Shown in pieces: positions 1 through 10,396 of a stretch of 64,000 nt of DNA. A program made the position numbers and the translations under genes. Location: positions 145,118,476 through 145,182,475 of the forward strand of contig NC_081413.1 in NCBI RefSeq assembly GCF_030272615.1, written 5' to 3'. Position 1 is the stretch's first letter. Each line of letters opens with the position of its first letter. The stretch comes from Cryptomeria japonica (lineage: Eukaryota > Streptophyta > Pinopsida > Cupressales > Cupressaceae). The notes beneath the pieces are model-generated. The model saw only the letters and a list, made by a program, of their open reading frames with translations. It had not been told where the DNA came from and ran no database searches.

Positions 1-540
1 GGTTTCTACATAGTCTTCTCCTTCTTCTTAAGCATATCCCTTACATACCAATCTTGATTTGTTTCTTACCACTATACCATCTTCATTCAGCTTGTTTCTA
101 AAAACCCATTTGGTGCCAATAACATTTTTGTGCTTAGGTCTGGGTACCAAAGACCATGTACCATTCTTTTCTATCTGGTCAAGTTCCTCTTCCATAGCCT
201 TAATATAGTCTTCATCTTTGCATGCCTCTTTGAATGTTTTGGGATCAAATTCAGAAATCATGCAAGAATTCACTCTAACCTTTCTTCTTGTAAGTATTCC
301 TGCATCCTTATCCCCTATGATCTGCTTTGGATCATGATGCATATTTACATACCTAGGAATGATCTTAACTAATTCCTCTTACTTTTCCTCTTCATCCTCA
401 TCTTCATCAGCATCTACTGGTGTAGGAGCACTATTACTGGTACTTGGTTGTTTTGCAACCGGTTCCTAGAAGGTTACATCTAGTTCATCTACCATTCACT
501 CGCTACTAGTTTCCTCAGGTTTCTAAGAGGTTTTATCAAC
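1..540 (-). pseudogene. copia-1 reverse transcriptase, N-terminal part
   Basis: The frame between 342 and 28 reads through the region that precedes and starts the copia RT domain. It has the conserved EACKDEDYIKAMEEELDQIEKN-like stretch, followed by GTWSLVPRP and GTKWVFRNK, which are hallmark beginnings of copia RT. Upstream in the same direction (about 380-540) is the usual acidic, Pro/Thr-rich linker between integrase and RT. In-frame stops near 378, 466 and 523 break it. The catalytic YVDD motif would lie left of the window. Neighbours: integrase upstream at 550-1400. Function when intact: cDNA synthesis in the virus-like particle. Confidence 0.85.
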
Positions 541-549
541 TCTAATATT

Positions 550-1400
550 GATACTTTCAACAATTCTTTAGGTCCTATTGTTAAAACACTTGAGAGCTTT
601 GCTCTTGGTGGAATACCCTAGGAATATTCCCTCATCACATTTTGCATCAAACTTGCTTTGGTGTTCACTTCTCTTAATATAACACTTGCTACCAAACACT
701 CTAAAGTAGCTTACTATAGGAGTCTTACCGGTCCAATAATCATAAGGAGTTTTATCCTTACCTTTCTTGATGAGTACTCGGTTCATAGTGTAGACTGCAG
801 TGCTCACCACTTCTCTCCAAAAAGTGTGAGCAACCTTCCCTTGAATCAACATCATTCTAGCAGCTTCAACTACAGTCTGGTTGTTCCTTTCTGCTAGGCA
901 TTCTCTTCATAGTACTTATTGAATTCTCCAGAAGTGAACTCACCTCCTTGGTCGGTTCTAAGACATTTGATTCTCTTACCGCTTTCCTTTTCAACTAGTG
1001 CTCTGAAGGATTTAAACTTTCCAAAAGCTTCAGACTTGTCTTTCAAGAATTTGACCCACATCATTCTAGAGCAGTCATCAGTAAGAATCATAAAGTACCT
1101 ATCTCCCTGAACACTCCTAGTTTTCATAGGACCACACAAATCAGTATGCACAAGATCAAGTAAATTATCTGCTATGAAAGATTTACCTTTGAAGGTTGAG
1201 GAAGACATTTTCCTCAATTGACATTCTCTACACAAAGAATTCTCCAATTTGTTCAGCACATGCAATCCTCTAACTGCCTTGATCTTACTGGCCTTCACAA
1301 TATTATCAAAATTTACATGGTAGAGTCTCCTATGCCATATCCAACTGTCATCAAACTTAGCCATTAGACATTGAATCATATTTGTATTTAACTGAAATAA
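550..1400 (-). pseudogene. copia-1 integrase (GAG-pre-integrase + rve core)
   Basis: The frame from 1379 carries the GAG-pre-integrase zinc-binding region (WHRRLYHV, later CRECQL, an H..C..C pattern). The integrase core follows: first catalytic Asp in DLVHTDLCGP, second Asp in LRTDQGGEF. After a stop near 894 the same protein resumes at 855-568 with TPYDYWTGKTP and GIFLGY, typical of the region after the third catalytic residue. The segment that should hold the Glu (the usual NGVVERKN) falls at the broken junction and is not readable. When intact it inserts cDNA into chromosomes. Dead through several stops. Confidence 0.88.
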
Positions 1401-1439
1401 GTTACCTTTGGTCTACATACTAGTGACCATCAGTTCACC

Positions 1440-2307
1440 ACCTTTTCCTTTTATTTTGCACACTCCATCTTTGAATTCCAGAGTGAGTCCTTAATCATTC
1501 AACTAAGTAACACTCAAAAGGTTATGCCTGAGACCTTCTACCCAATACACATTATCAACACTTCTTTTTCCATTTAGAGAGATGGACCCCTTTCATTTTA
1601 CCATACATGGTGCATCATTACCAAATTGAACTACACCTCCATCATACTCTTCTAGAGACAAAAACTTTCTCCAGTCACTAGTCATGTGGTGAGAACATCC
1701 ACTATCAATAATCCACTCATTAGAATTATCAAAGCGGGAGACAAAAGCCTTCTTGTCTAACACATCTTCCTTAACAACTACAAATACTATGTCTTTGCTT
1801 TCTTCATCTTCTGATTCATCATCAGTGACACCTTTATCGACAACAACAAGACAGTTTCTCCTATTTCCTCCTTTGAACTTTTTAAACTTCTTCGATTTGT
1901 CCTTATTATCACTAGTGGGACAGTTGATAGCAATGTGTCTTATCCTATTGCAAGAAAAGCATTTCAAAGGGAGCTTACCTTTGTATTTTCTAGTTCCCTT
2001 AGGAAGTCTCTTGGAAAGAAGAGCTTCAAATTCCATTAGGATCTCCTCATCACCCATATCTCTGCTTTGTCTAGGTTCACAACTGGTACTAGCTTCTTTA
2101 CCCTTTCTAGATAGTGCAACAGATGCTTTAAAGGTTGAATCGGTCTTCTAAACACTGCCATCATAACTGTTTAGCTCATATGTGGTCAACTTAGCAATGA
2201 TGGAATCTAGGGATACCTTTGTCTTGTCAATAGATCTCAACTCCTGAATAGTAGCAGCCCTTATTGCATAGACCGGTAATAAGGATCTCAAAACTTTTCT
2301 AACAATG
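1440..2307 (-). pseudogene. copia-1 gag C-terminus, zinc knuckle and protease
   Basis: The frame from 2307 leftward continues the UBN2-type gag (KVLRSLLP, IDKTKVSLDSI). It then has one CCHC-type knuckle, written CFSCNRIRHIAINC, in which the usual Gly before His is Arg. Next come an acidic linker and the aspartic protease active site in WIIDSGCSHHM. The ends of several frames show small breaks near 2140 and 1590. Gag packages RNA and the protease cleaves the polyprotein. The other half of gag lies at 6875-7322, because a 4.57 kb element was inserted exactly at 2307/2308. Confidence 0.88.
2303..2307. repeat. TSD CAATG, left copy
   Basis: CAATG here and at 6875-6879 flanks a segment starting TGTAAGG and ending GACA. 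It is a 5 bp target-site duplication within the copia-1 gag reading frame. Confidence 0.85.
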
Positions 2308-4559
2308 TGTAAGGCCTTCCCCAAACCAAGCTTGATCAACTTAGTTGACCATGTTTGACCCTATTAATAAATACTATATAATACAATAGAATGGACTGTG
2401 TTAGACCGATAGATTTGTGAGAAATGAAATTGAACCAAGTTATAGAGTTATTTCACCCGGTGGTGTATATTTTGATGTATTATGAATTGAAAACCTAAAA
2501 GATCCACTGATTGGATAATCTTGATCTAACGTATGCCAGCTATATTTGGATTTAGAACTTATCGGATTCCATGATTTGGATAACATTGATGTAGGATTGA
2601 TGCTTCATTTATATGCTTTATGATATAGGACTCTACATGATTCTAGAATAGGATGAATTTGAGATAGTGTATGTCATTATTGGAATTGCAGGACTTTACT
2701 CTGATGATAGAAATAGAATGCATGTTTTATGTATGGAGTAAAATTATGAGAATTGTGATAATTGCTTATGTGGATTTATTTGGATATAAGATGTATTGGT
2801 TTGTGTAAGTGTATATTGTATGCAGAGTGTTTGATGTGTATTTTTATGCATGTGCTTTATATTATATGAGGTTATTCGAAATTACTAATGTGTGATTGAG
2901 TTGTGCAGGAAAAGATATCCATGTGACCATGGAAATATTATGGAGAACCAAACCTAGACCTATGTATGTTCATAAAACCAGGGTTTGTCTATTTGGAGAG
3001 ACAACACCCCATTTGTGTCGTATTTTATTCGTAATAGTAAATGATGCATGTGTGTTAAATGTTATTTAATTGATTTATTTAAATCCAACAAGAGACACGA
3101 TTTCATGTATAATTTTGTAAAAGTATTTTCTTTGTGTCACTTGACACATGTGTGGATTTATGTTTGATTTTTTAAATTTGTCTCTTGGAGGGAATTGTTT
3201 AACTATAGCTTTTCAATTAATGTAATGTGATTACATAAATGCCTTGGGTAAAGAATCTTTGGGTTGGTCAACATAGGTTTGACCCGAAAATAAACTTCAG
3301 AGGGGTTTAAAAAGGGTTAAATGGACTCCTAGGGGTAGTTTATTAGGGTTTCCTAAAGCCCATAAGGTATACCTAAGGGTTAGGAGTAATTTTAGGCATG
3401 TTTCTACTCCCATGTGACCATTTAGACACCCTAAAAAGTGACTTTTCTAAGTTGTGCGAAAATGGAAATTAGAAGGGTTGAACTAAGTTGATAACCTTCC
3501 TTTTTGAATGAGAGTTCCCTTTCCCATTTTACCTTACTTTCCTTTTCAGTTTTAGAAACTTGAGAGAACTCACACTAGTGTCTTCTTAAGCAAGAAAGAG
3601 AGATTCTGGGGGTAATCACCCACTCTCCATTTTTGGAGACAAAGAATTTTGAAAAAAAAAAAGAAAAGATAGATTTGGGATTTAGAATTTGGCTAAGTGT
3701 AGAAAGAAAAGACTTGTGGAATTGGGCTGCTCATCCTCAACAAAACTAGCATACCTTTGGGTGGTTTAGGGTTGGTTCTACCTTTCTATTAATGTTTTCT
3801 TATTGCATGTTGTTTTGAAAGAAATGCTTGTGTAAAAGACTAATTTTCTTGCATGTATTCCTTGGAAATTTATTTGGTGTTTTGTGATTTTGCAATTTAT
3901 GTGTTTTGGGAGTAATCAAGACCTCCTACTCTTGGGAGAGAGGATGTTCTTGTGGGTGGTAGAAGTGACAGCCCTCAAGTGAGAGGCTCTTGTTATGAGA
4001 GTGATTACAAGGGATTTTATGTGACCCTTGCTGCATGGCTTGTTTATGCATTGGGAGTCATAAGGAGGGAAATAAAGCATGAATGCCTTGGGGGGTATAA
4101 GGAATGTGGGGTTGTTATACTTGATGTATTTGGTTTGTCATGAGGTGGCTATATGTTTTACCATACTTGCAGTCTCCTCAGGGTACTTGGTCCACTACCA
4201 CCCTTGAAAAGACATCACTAATGTGTGGTGCAGTGTAGCCTGGGTTGGGATTGTGTTTGAGATTATGTTTTCCCTTGTCTTTGGTGTTTGCATGTGTGTT
4301 ACCTGTCTAGGGCTTGGTTCTCCAAGCTCAGGGGTGGCTACCAGTTAGCCTAGGCTGGGAGGTGAGCACTCCATGGTCATCTCTTTGATTATAATTGCAG
4401 GTTGTCAGAAGAAAATAGCAGGACAAGTAGATGTGGCTGGAATTAGTAGTTCCAGAAAAGTGGTTGGATATGTATTTATCATTTTCCTCATGTATTAGAA
4501 ATGAGAGACCTATTTGTAAAGTGACAAGAGCATCTAGGAGATAAGATTTAAATATTTGT

Positions 4560-5180
4560 AATAGTCATTTAAGTTATATTGCAGAAAAGAAAAAGATTAT
4601 TTTTTATTTGGTTCCTATGTTTTGAAAAAAAAAAATGTGTGTATAGGATAATTTGAAAAGAAAGAAAAACTGATATTTCCCTTATGCATTTAAAATGAAT
4701 TATTAGAAGAGAAATGGACAAGATATGCTTGCATGTGATAGGCTGGAAATAATACATTTTAGATCTATGTATGGAAATGCAAAACTTAGTATTTAAAATC
4801 TGTTATTTAATTTATTTGCAGAAAATAAAATCAAAGATTTTATAGCCATCGCTAGGGTTTGAAATTAGTAAATTGTAGTATGCATGCTAACTTTGATAAT
4901 GGATATTTATTTTGAATGTTAATTCTGAAACTAAACGTTCAGTCTATTTCCTTGTTACATATCTCTAAGGTTAAATTGAAATAAACCTAGATAAATAAAG
5001 CTATTGGTTAGAATTACTAAATTCTGTCATTTTGCTCATTTGCAGAAAATAAAATCTAGAGATAAATAGGCTATTGATTTAAATAATTTCATGTACCTAT
5101 AGTTGCTGTGTAATTTTATTAATACTGTCATTGGTTTATGTACCGAAAATAAAATCTATAGTTAAACAGATTAAATGAAA
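4560..5180. repeat. degenerate direct repeats around a GCAGAAAATAAAATC motif
   Basis: The motif TTTGCAGAAAATAAAATC or close variants recur near 4577, 4816, 5040 and 5143, each followed by a short AT-rich tail with GGCTATTG- or TAGCCATCG-like words. Spacing is roughly 100-240 bp. It looks like a decayed tandem array inside the non-coding element. Confidence 0.45.
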
Positions 5181-5429
5181 TAAATAAAATACTAGAGTTG
5201 ATGTTTTAAGTGATTTAATTCTACTTTTTACCTTATTTTTGCTGAAAGTATAACAATATTTAAATGACTTATCTATTTTCTTTTAGCAACTAAGATTTTG
5301 ATCAGAGGAAATAAATATAATGTTATATATCTGAAGAAAGCATCTAATCTATTAATTATGTTCAGAATAGAAACACCTGCATATTTATTGCATAGAAAAT
5401 TTATGCCCTAGTTACAACATATATTTATA

Positions 5430-5613
5430 TTTAAATTTATATATATAATTATATATATATATATTTATATATATATATATATATAAATATATATAAATAA
5501 ATTTGCATGCCTATATATTATGAGTAAAGGAAATCATTCTTAAAAATAAGCGAAAATAAACTTATTGTTTAATATATATATATATATATAAATACGTAAA
5601 ACATCTACATACA

Positions 5614-5650
<37 letters not shown>
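5430..5650. repeat. AT-rich region with (TA)n microsatellites
   Basis: Runs of alternating T and A occur at about 5440-5485, 5574-5590 and 5618-5646, separated by short mixed sequence. Simple sequence with no coding potential. Confidence 0.8.
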
Positions 5651-5651
<1 letters not shown>

Positions 5652-5734
5652 CTTTTATTTATTTTTATTAATAAACAAAATATATAAAAGCAAAAAAAAA
5701 GGGGGAGGGGTTTATTTTAGGCTACCGGTCGAGC

Positions 5735-5886
5735 CACTATACTGAACACAGTGGACGGCACAACCGGGAGCCGCCACTATGGGTGACCACAGTGGGTGGC
5801 ACCACTATGGTGTTCCATAGTGGACGGCCCAAGGGCCGCCACTGTGGGCATCCACAGTGACGCCACCACTATGGTAGTCCATAGTG
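5735..5886. repeat. array of five short hairpins (CACTATGG...CCATAGTG)
   Basis: Five inverted repeats follow one another: 5735-5753, 5775-5794, 5803-5822, 5840-5859 and 5867-5886. The last three are perfect 8 bp stems with 4 nt loops (for example CACTATGG-TGTT-CCATAGTG and CACTGTGG-GCAT-CCACAGTG). The first two carry mismatches. A further small palindrome, GGCCCAAGGGCC, lies at 5826-5837. The arms vary together (TATGG with CCATA, TGTGG with CCACA). Function unknown. Confidence 0.75.
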
Positions 5887-6874
5887 AGTGGCGCTCGGGG
5901 GTCGCCGCCTGCCGCTTTTTCAACCTCCGCCCCGCCATAAAACATGGCCGCTGCTCCACCCAAAAACCAATTCGGCCCTCCTTCGCCTTGCTCAACATTA
6001 GCAAAATAAAAATAAAAATATAAAATACAAAACCCTAGTCCGGGTAGGGCTAGGGGTAGAATAGAAAAGAATATAGAAATAATAAATTGAGAGGTACTAT
6101 ATAGTATTCATTCTAGGTTAGGGTTGCTGGAAGAGTTTAGAAATATGAGGTAAATAACATAAGTATTAAAATATATAGCTATATATATATATATATATAG
6201 AGTTATATATGTGTGTGTGCGTGTGTGTGTGTAATATATATAAATGGAGTTGGACTATATAAGAGAATAATATAGATTTAGATTTAATATTTATTTAAGC
6301 GATATAATTTATATATGTTTTATTTTAACATATGGTTTTAATTAAGGAAGAAATTGAAATGAATAAATTTAAAATTCTTATCAAGTTTAACCTTGTAGAA
6401 ATTTTATAATAAACTGCTTTATTATAAGTCCACCTAAATATAGGTGTTAGATGAGATAAACTTTATCAAGCGAATTTTCATTATAATTATGTTTGACCCG
6501 TTAATCAATTTAGTTTGTTCTTATTTTAATTATCATTAAAATAAAACATGGACTTTTATATAACTAAGTGTCAGAACTAATTTAATTAGTTCTTGGGATA
6601 AGTCATTGGCTATTGGAGATTAATTTTACCTGCATTAATTAATTGACTGAATTAGTTCATTGATTAAAATCAATGAGATGATAAAACTAATCAAATAAAA
6701 TTCTACATCTAATTGCTACCTATTTTGGTTACTCGAGATAGTAGATAAAGTCAACTCTTAACAGAGTTAAGACAAAAACTTGCTAGTGCATTTCGTATTA
6801 ACGAATATAATGTTATAATGCTATTATTTAAAAAAAAAAAAATCCCGTTCTTGCCCTAAATTTTGTGCATGACA

Positions 6875-7322
6875 CAATGGTGGAATCATCCATTGTACCT
6901 CCTGCACTGTTGAGGTCTCCAACAACGGTTTTAATTCTTATCCCATATTGTTGAATGGTCTCTCCTTCAACCATCCACATGTCTTCAAATTTTACTATAA
7001 GGCTTTCTTCATTAGCTTGCTTCACATGCTCATCACCACCGTAGATAGACTCCATAGTATCCCATACATCTTTGGGATTGTCTTTATCCTGGACATCTAT
7101 AAACTCAATATTAGATAGACTGCTGATAAGAGCTTCCATGACTTGCCCATTCTCCTGAATTTCTCTTCTTTGATCATCGATGAGAGTACCAGTAGAGACA
7201 ACATAAGTATTCTCAACATAGTTCCAATGCTGAGCACCCATGCTTTTAATGTATATCTTCATTTTATCCTTCCATATCTTAAGGTTATCTTTGTTGAACT
7301 TAGGACCTTCCCTCTTCATCAT
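6875..7322 (-). pseudogene. copia-1 gag, N-terminal part (UBN2-type)
   Basis: ATG at 7322 opens a frame with FNKDNLKIWKDKMKIYIKS, typical of the N-terminus of copia gag (UBN2/DUF4219-like). It continues with the conserved VWDTMESIYGG and the start of the segment before KVLRSLLP. The frame is cut by the 4.57 kb element at 6874/6875 and continues at 2307. The start is chosen because it follows the PBS by about 60 nt and matches gag beginnings in the family. The role would be RNA binding and particle assembly. Confidence 0.88.
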
Positions 7323-7379
7323 TAGAATAGGATCTTTTTCTCAAGTGGTTAAGATTATAATATAGAGGACCTGGAGGAC

Positions 7380-7391
7380 GCTCTGATACCA
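7380..7391 (-). promoter_or_regulatory. copia-1 primer binding site (initiator tRNA-Met type)
   Basis: The minus strand reads TGGTATCAGAGC two bases inside the LTR edge. This is the standard plant copia PBS complementary to the 3' end of initiator tRNA-Met. Confidence 0.9.
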
Positions 7392-7393
7392 AT

Positions 7394-8859
7394 TGATGAA
7401 TAATGATGAACAGTAAATACCCAATAGGTACTGAGAGGGGGGGTGAATCAGTACACAAAAAACTTCTTCAACAACTTAAACTACAAAGACTGCACTAACT
7501 GGCAAATAGTATCACAGATCTAAATCAAGGAAATACCGGTAAAACACAGTATGACTGTGAAAGGCATAAACTGGTAACACTTAGATCTTCACAAAACCTA
7601 ATTTCTCATTTCCACTTCACCCATATGCATAAACAAGTAATACATCAGAAACATAATGACCATTGGATCAACTTGCATTACTGCTTAACAGAAAACACTA
7701 AAACATCACATGAAAAAGCATCACACTTAACACAATGATTTTTCACGTGGAAACCCAAATCAGAAAAACCATAGTGGGGATGAATACCCACAAGTTTTTC
7801 TTGAACTCTTCTGAAGTCCGCTCTGTTAGGAGCCAAGTCCAGTTAAAGACTACAACAAATTTTGCTAGGAACTGATCCTGCTAGGGATCACCCGGTTAAG
7901 GGATGACTAAATACCCTGTTAGAGGTTAAAACCCTGTTAAAGGTTACCTTGTCAGATGATTTAAAGAAATCAATGATTTTGAGTCACCTTGTTAAAGGAT
8001 TTACAAAAATCCTCTTAAAGCTACCTGGTAAAGGGATTTTCCAACTGCTCAAATGGTTAGAATTCAATAGGTAATACATTGATATGATAACAGTACTTAA
8101 TGCCAAGGCAGATCCGCTTCAGTTCCTTTGCATCTGCAATCACACTCTACAGATCTCTACTCACTGCATTGGTCTAGCAAGAATCACTTCACACACATTC
8201 ATTTGCCAACAACTTCAAATAAGAATCATCATCGACCTTATAGATAACAATTAGGTCGGTAGCCAAAACCTAAAACCTAAGCATCTAGGTTAACAATACA
8301 CTCGGTCCAATCCTGGCCATTTAAACACATTACATAGGGTAAAACAATCTTGAACAAATGTCAAGACATTCTACATCGTTCTTTCTTTTTTGCTTCTAGA
8401 AGCTGATAACCCATCACGCGTTCTCCACCATTTACTAAGATTTTGCATATTCCCGAGGTGGATAGAATTAATCTTCTTCATGCAAGATCCTCAAGGAGAT
8501 TCTTCACGCGCACAAGGCTGATGTGGCAACATGATCTGATCTTCATTTTAATGCTAACTCATCATAGGATGTCATCAGTCAAATCACACAAACTTAGAAT
8601 GCATCAATCAAAAACCCTGAAGCCGAGACTACCAACCGGTAGTCATATCAAATGAAACCCCAATACAAAATTTGCATATACCAGTTCACATTCCAACATA
8701 CCGGTTCACCTTTTTGCATATACCGGTTCACATCATACCATCATACCAGTTCTCTTGCCAGTTTGCTTTCTTCAATATACTAGTTCATACTTCAGCATAT
8801 TGACATCAATGACAACATACAATATCATCATGTCATCAAACTCTGCACATATGCCAACA
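7394..8859 (-). mobile_element. copia-1 5' LTR
   Basis: On the minus strand the LTR starts TGTTGGCATATG (8859) and ends TTCATCA (7394), giving TG...CA ends and 1466 bp. Near its end is the G-run GGGGGGGT and the phrase shared by all copia LTRs here (on the plus strand, gaGAGGGGGGGTGAATCAGTAC). Repeated 'cctgttaga' phrases at about 7860-8040 also recur in the other copia LTRs. The 3' LTR lies outside the window. Short ORFs inside are not coding. Confidence 0.85.
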
Positions 8860-8864
8860 ATCCT

Positions 8865-9249
8865 CATGTATAGTGTCTTTTTCCTATTTGATCTTTATGA
8901 TCTCTTGATCTCTTACCTTGATAAGATCTTCAACAGCTCTTCTGGCATCGAGTTCCTGACTCATGCAGATAGTGAGAGCTTCTAGCTCTCTCCTTAGATT
9001 TAGTTTTTCACTATTCACCTTTTCAACTTCATCAGCTAAGCCTTCAATGTTGGCTTCATCTGAAGAACTATTATCAGATATTTCCAGTAGTTTTTCAGAT
9101 AGCTCTCTCCTTTTGACTTGAGAAACTTTTACTTTGCCCCTAAGGTATTCAATTTCATTTCTACTAGCTTCAAGCTCTCTAGCCATCTCAAAGTAGCTTT
9201 TGTCCCCCATGGTAGTTTCAAGATTCCCTTCTAAGTGGTTAGGCTTCAA
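8865..9249 (-). pseudogene. copia-2 gag fragment (coiled-coil type)
   Basis: The frame from 9249 encodes a heptad-rich acidic/basic protein (KLLEISDNSSSDEANIEG, LNLRRELEALT). It is clearly homologous to the N-terminal half of the copia-3 gag at 60222-61115. It ends at a stop (8884-8886) where the relative has Gln, and is then cut by the right end of copia-1 at 8859. The rest of copia-2 would lie to the left of copia-1, outside the window. Coordinates include the short continuation up to the insertion site. The coiled coil suggests Gag self-assembly, which is an inference. Confidence 0.8.
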
Positions 9250-9258
9250 AGAAGTTAG

Positions 9259-9270
9259 GCTTTGATACCA
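9259..9270 (-). promoter_or_regulatory. copia-2 primer binding site
   Basis: The minus strand reads TGGTATCAAAGC, one change from the initiator tRNA-Met PBS seen in copia-1 and copia-3, and lies two bases from the LTR end. Confidence 0.8.
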
Positions 9271-9272
9271 AT

Positions 9273-10396
9273 TGATGGTCTTGAAAAGGACTGAGAGGGG
9301 GGAGGGGGTGAATCAGTGACACCAAAACAAGCACAACTTTAAACACTAACATGTAGATGAACTTAACCAATAATTTGAACAAAATACATGCTATCCAAAA
9401 TGAAATAACAACATCCACATAAAGTAGAACATCCACCATAACACAAGTGTTTATACATGGAAATCTAAAATAGGTAAAAACCACGGTGAGATGGAACTCA
9501 CAAGTTAACTATCCTTAGTAATAGATAACTGACCGGTTAAGGTCTTACAAAGTACTCTGCTAGGAGTGAATCTTGTTAGAGATCCCAAGCTTGATTAGAA
9601 GCTTATACCCTGTTAAGATTACAACCTTGTTAAGAGTAACCTTGCTAGAGGATTTTAGAATCCAAACTAATAGATCACCTTGTTAGAGGATTTGTACAAT
9701 AAATCTTGTTAGAGCCTACCCTATCAGGGGATTTGATTTTTTTGTAATGATTAGAAAACAACAAGAAAGATTTGATCTATTATGAGTAGCACAAGACTTG
9801 CTTAATTAGATAATTCTAAGTACATTCAACATTGCTCTTCATCTAAATACTTATCACTCTTCAACAAAAGATTTCACTCTTTATGTATATCAGTATTTGC
9901 ATAAATCTCCTCTTCTATATCAGTTCTCTCTCTTTAAATGATTCACTAATATGTCTTTAAATAGACATACAAATATTATGTCGGCCATTGGAACACAATT
10001 TCCTAGGTGCAGTGTATCTAGACAATTAAACATAACTCATCACAAAAATGACTACCAAACAAACAGTGATGGTAACTCATCACAAAAAATTGATATCGGT
10101 TAGAATAGTAAATACCGGTTGGAACAAAGTATGTGAACCGTTGTCCTGGAATCTTTTTCTTGATCTTCATCTTCATCTTTATCTTCATCTTTATGCCAAC
10201 TTAATGTAACCACGGGTTATCTCTTACGCACATACCGGTTTGCACAGAGTACCGGTTAGAGATAGACCTTAAACATACCGGTTAAGAGTGTAAATCAATG
10301 AAGTTACACTGGTAGTCAATGCAATCATATGTGTGTGAGAGTGTTTCATCAATGACAACAAGTGATGAATACATGATAATCATCATCAAGCCAACA
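9273..10396 (-). mobile_element. copia-2 5' LTR
   Basis: On the minus strand it starts TGTTGGCTTGATG (10396) and ends at 9273 beside the PBS; 1124 bp. It shares the G-run/GTGAATCAGT phrase near its inner end and the 'accctgttaag/cttgttagag' phrases with the other copia LTRs. CTTCG at 10397-10401 would be one TSD copy; the partner is outside the window. It sits within the upstream part of ORF-AB copy 1. Confidence 0.8.

Larger units (their letters stand above)
2308..6874. mobile_element. 4.57 kb non-coding TG...CA element in copia-1 gag (solo LTR or LTR derivative)
   Basis: The segment starts TGTAAGGCC, ends TGCATGACA and is bounded by the 5 bp repeat CAATG. The gag frame reads across when the segment and one TSD copy are removed. 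No ORF longer than about 75 aa looks coding and no internal pair of LTRs was seen, so a solo LTR of a long-LTR family is the simplest reading; a non-coding derivative is the alternative. Inside are AT-rich stretches with (TA) runs at about 5430-5650 and 6180-6200, a degenerate direct repeat around 4560-5180, and a GC-richer hairpin cluster at 5735-5886. An A-run at about 6830-6842 lies just before the right end. Orientation is undecided. Confidence 0.75.
1..8859 (-). mobile_element. copia-1: Ty1/copia LTR retrotransposon, partial, runs off left edge
   Basis: A minus-strand Ty1/copia element. Reading right to left: 5' LTR (7394-8859), primer binding site (7380-7391), gag start (7322), then after an inserted 4.57 kb element the gag C-terminus with zinc knuckle and protease, integrase and the start of reverse transcriptase. 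The order protease-integrase-RT defines the copia superfamily. The 3' part of RT, RNase H and the 3' LTR lie beyond position 1. Stops in the integrase-RT linker show that it is dead. Its right end lies inside the gag of copia-2, and ATCCT at 8860-8864 would be one TSD copy; the partner is outside the window. Confidence 0.9.

Noticed and set aside
3952-4143. Possible small gene in the 4.57 kb element
   Set aside because: 63 codons, no recognisable features, not near a promoter-like signal; expected by chance in a non-coding element.
5777-6023. Overlapping ORFs of about 75 codons on both strands
   Set aside because: They are readings of the hairpin cluster; the palindromic DNA explains both frames.
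7380-7391. tRNA-related sequence at copia LTR edges (also 9259 and 61152)
   Set aside because: Only 12 bp complementary to the tRNA 3' end; these are primer binding sites, not tRNA genes.
8443-8985. Small plus-strand ORFs in and beside the copia-1 LTR
   Set aside because: LTR sequence or the opposite strand of copia-2 gag.
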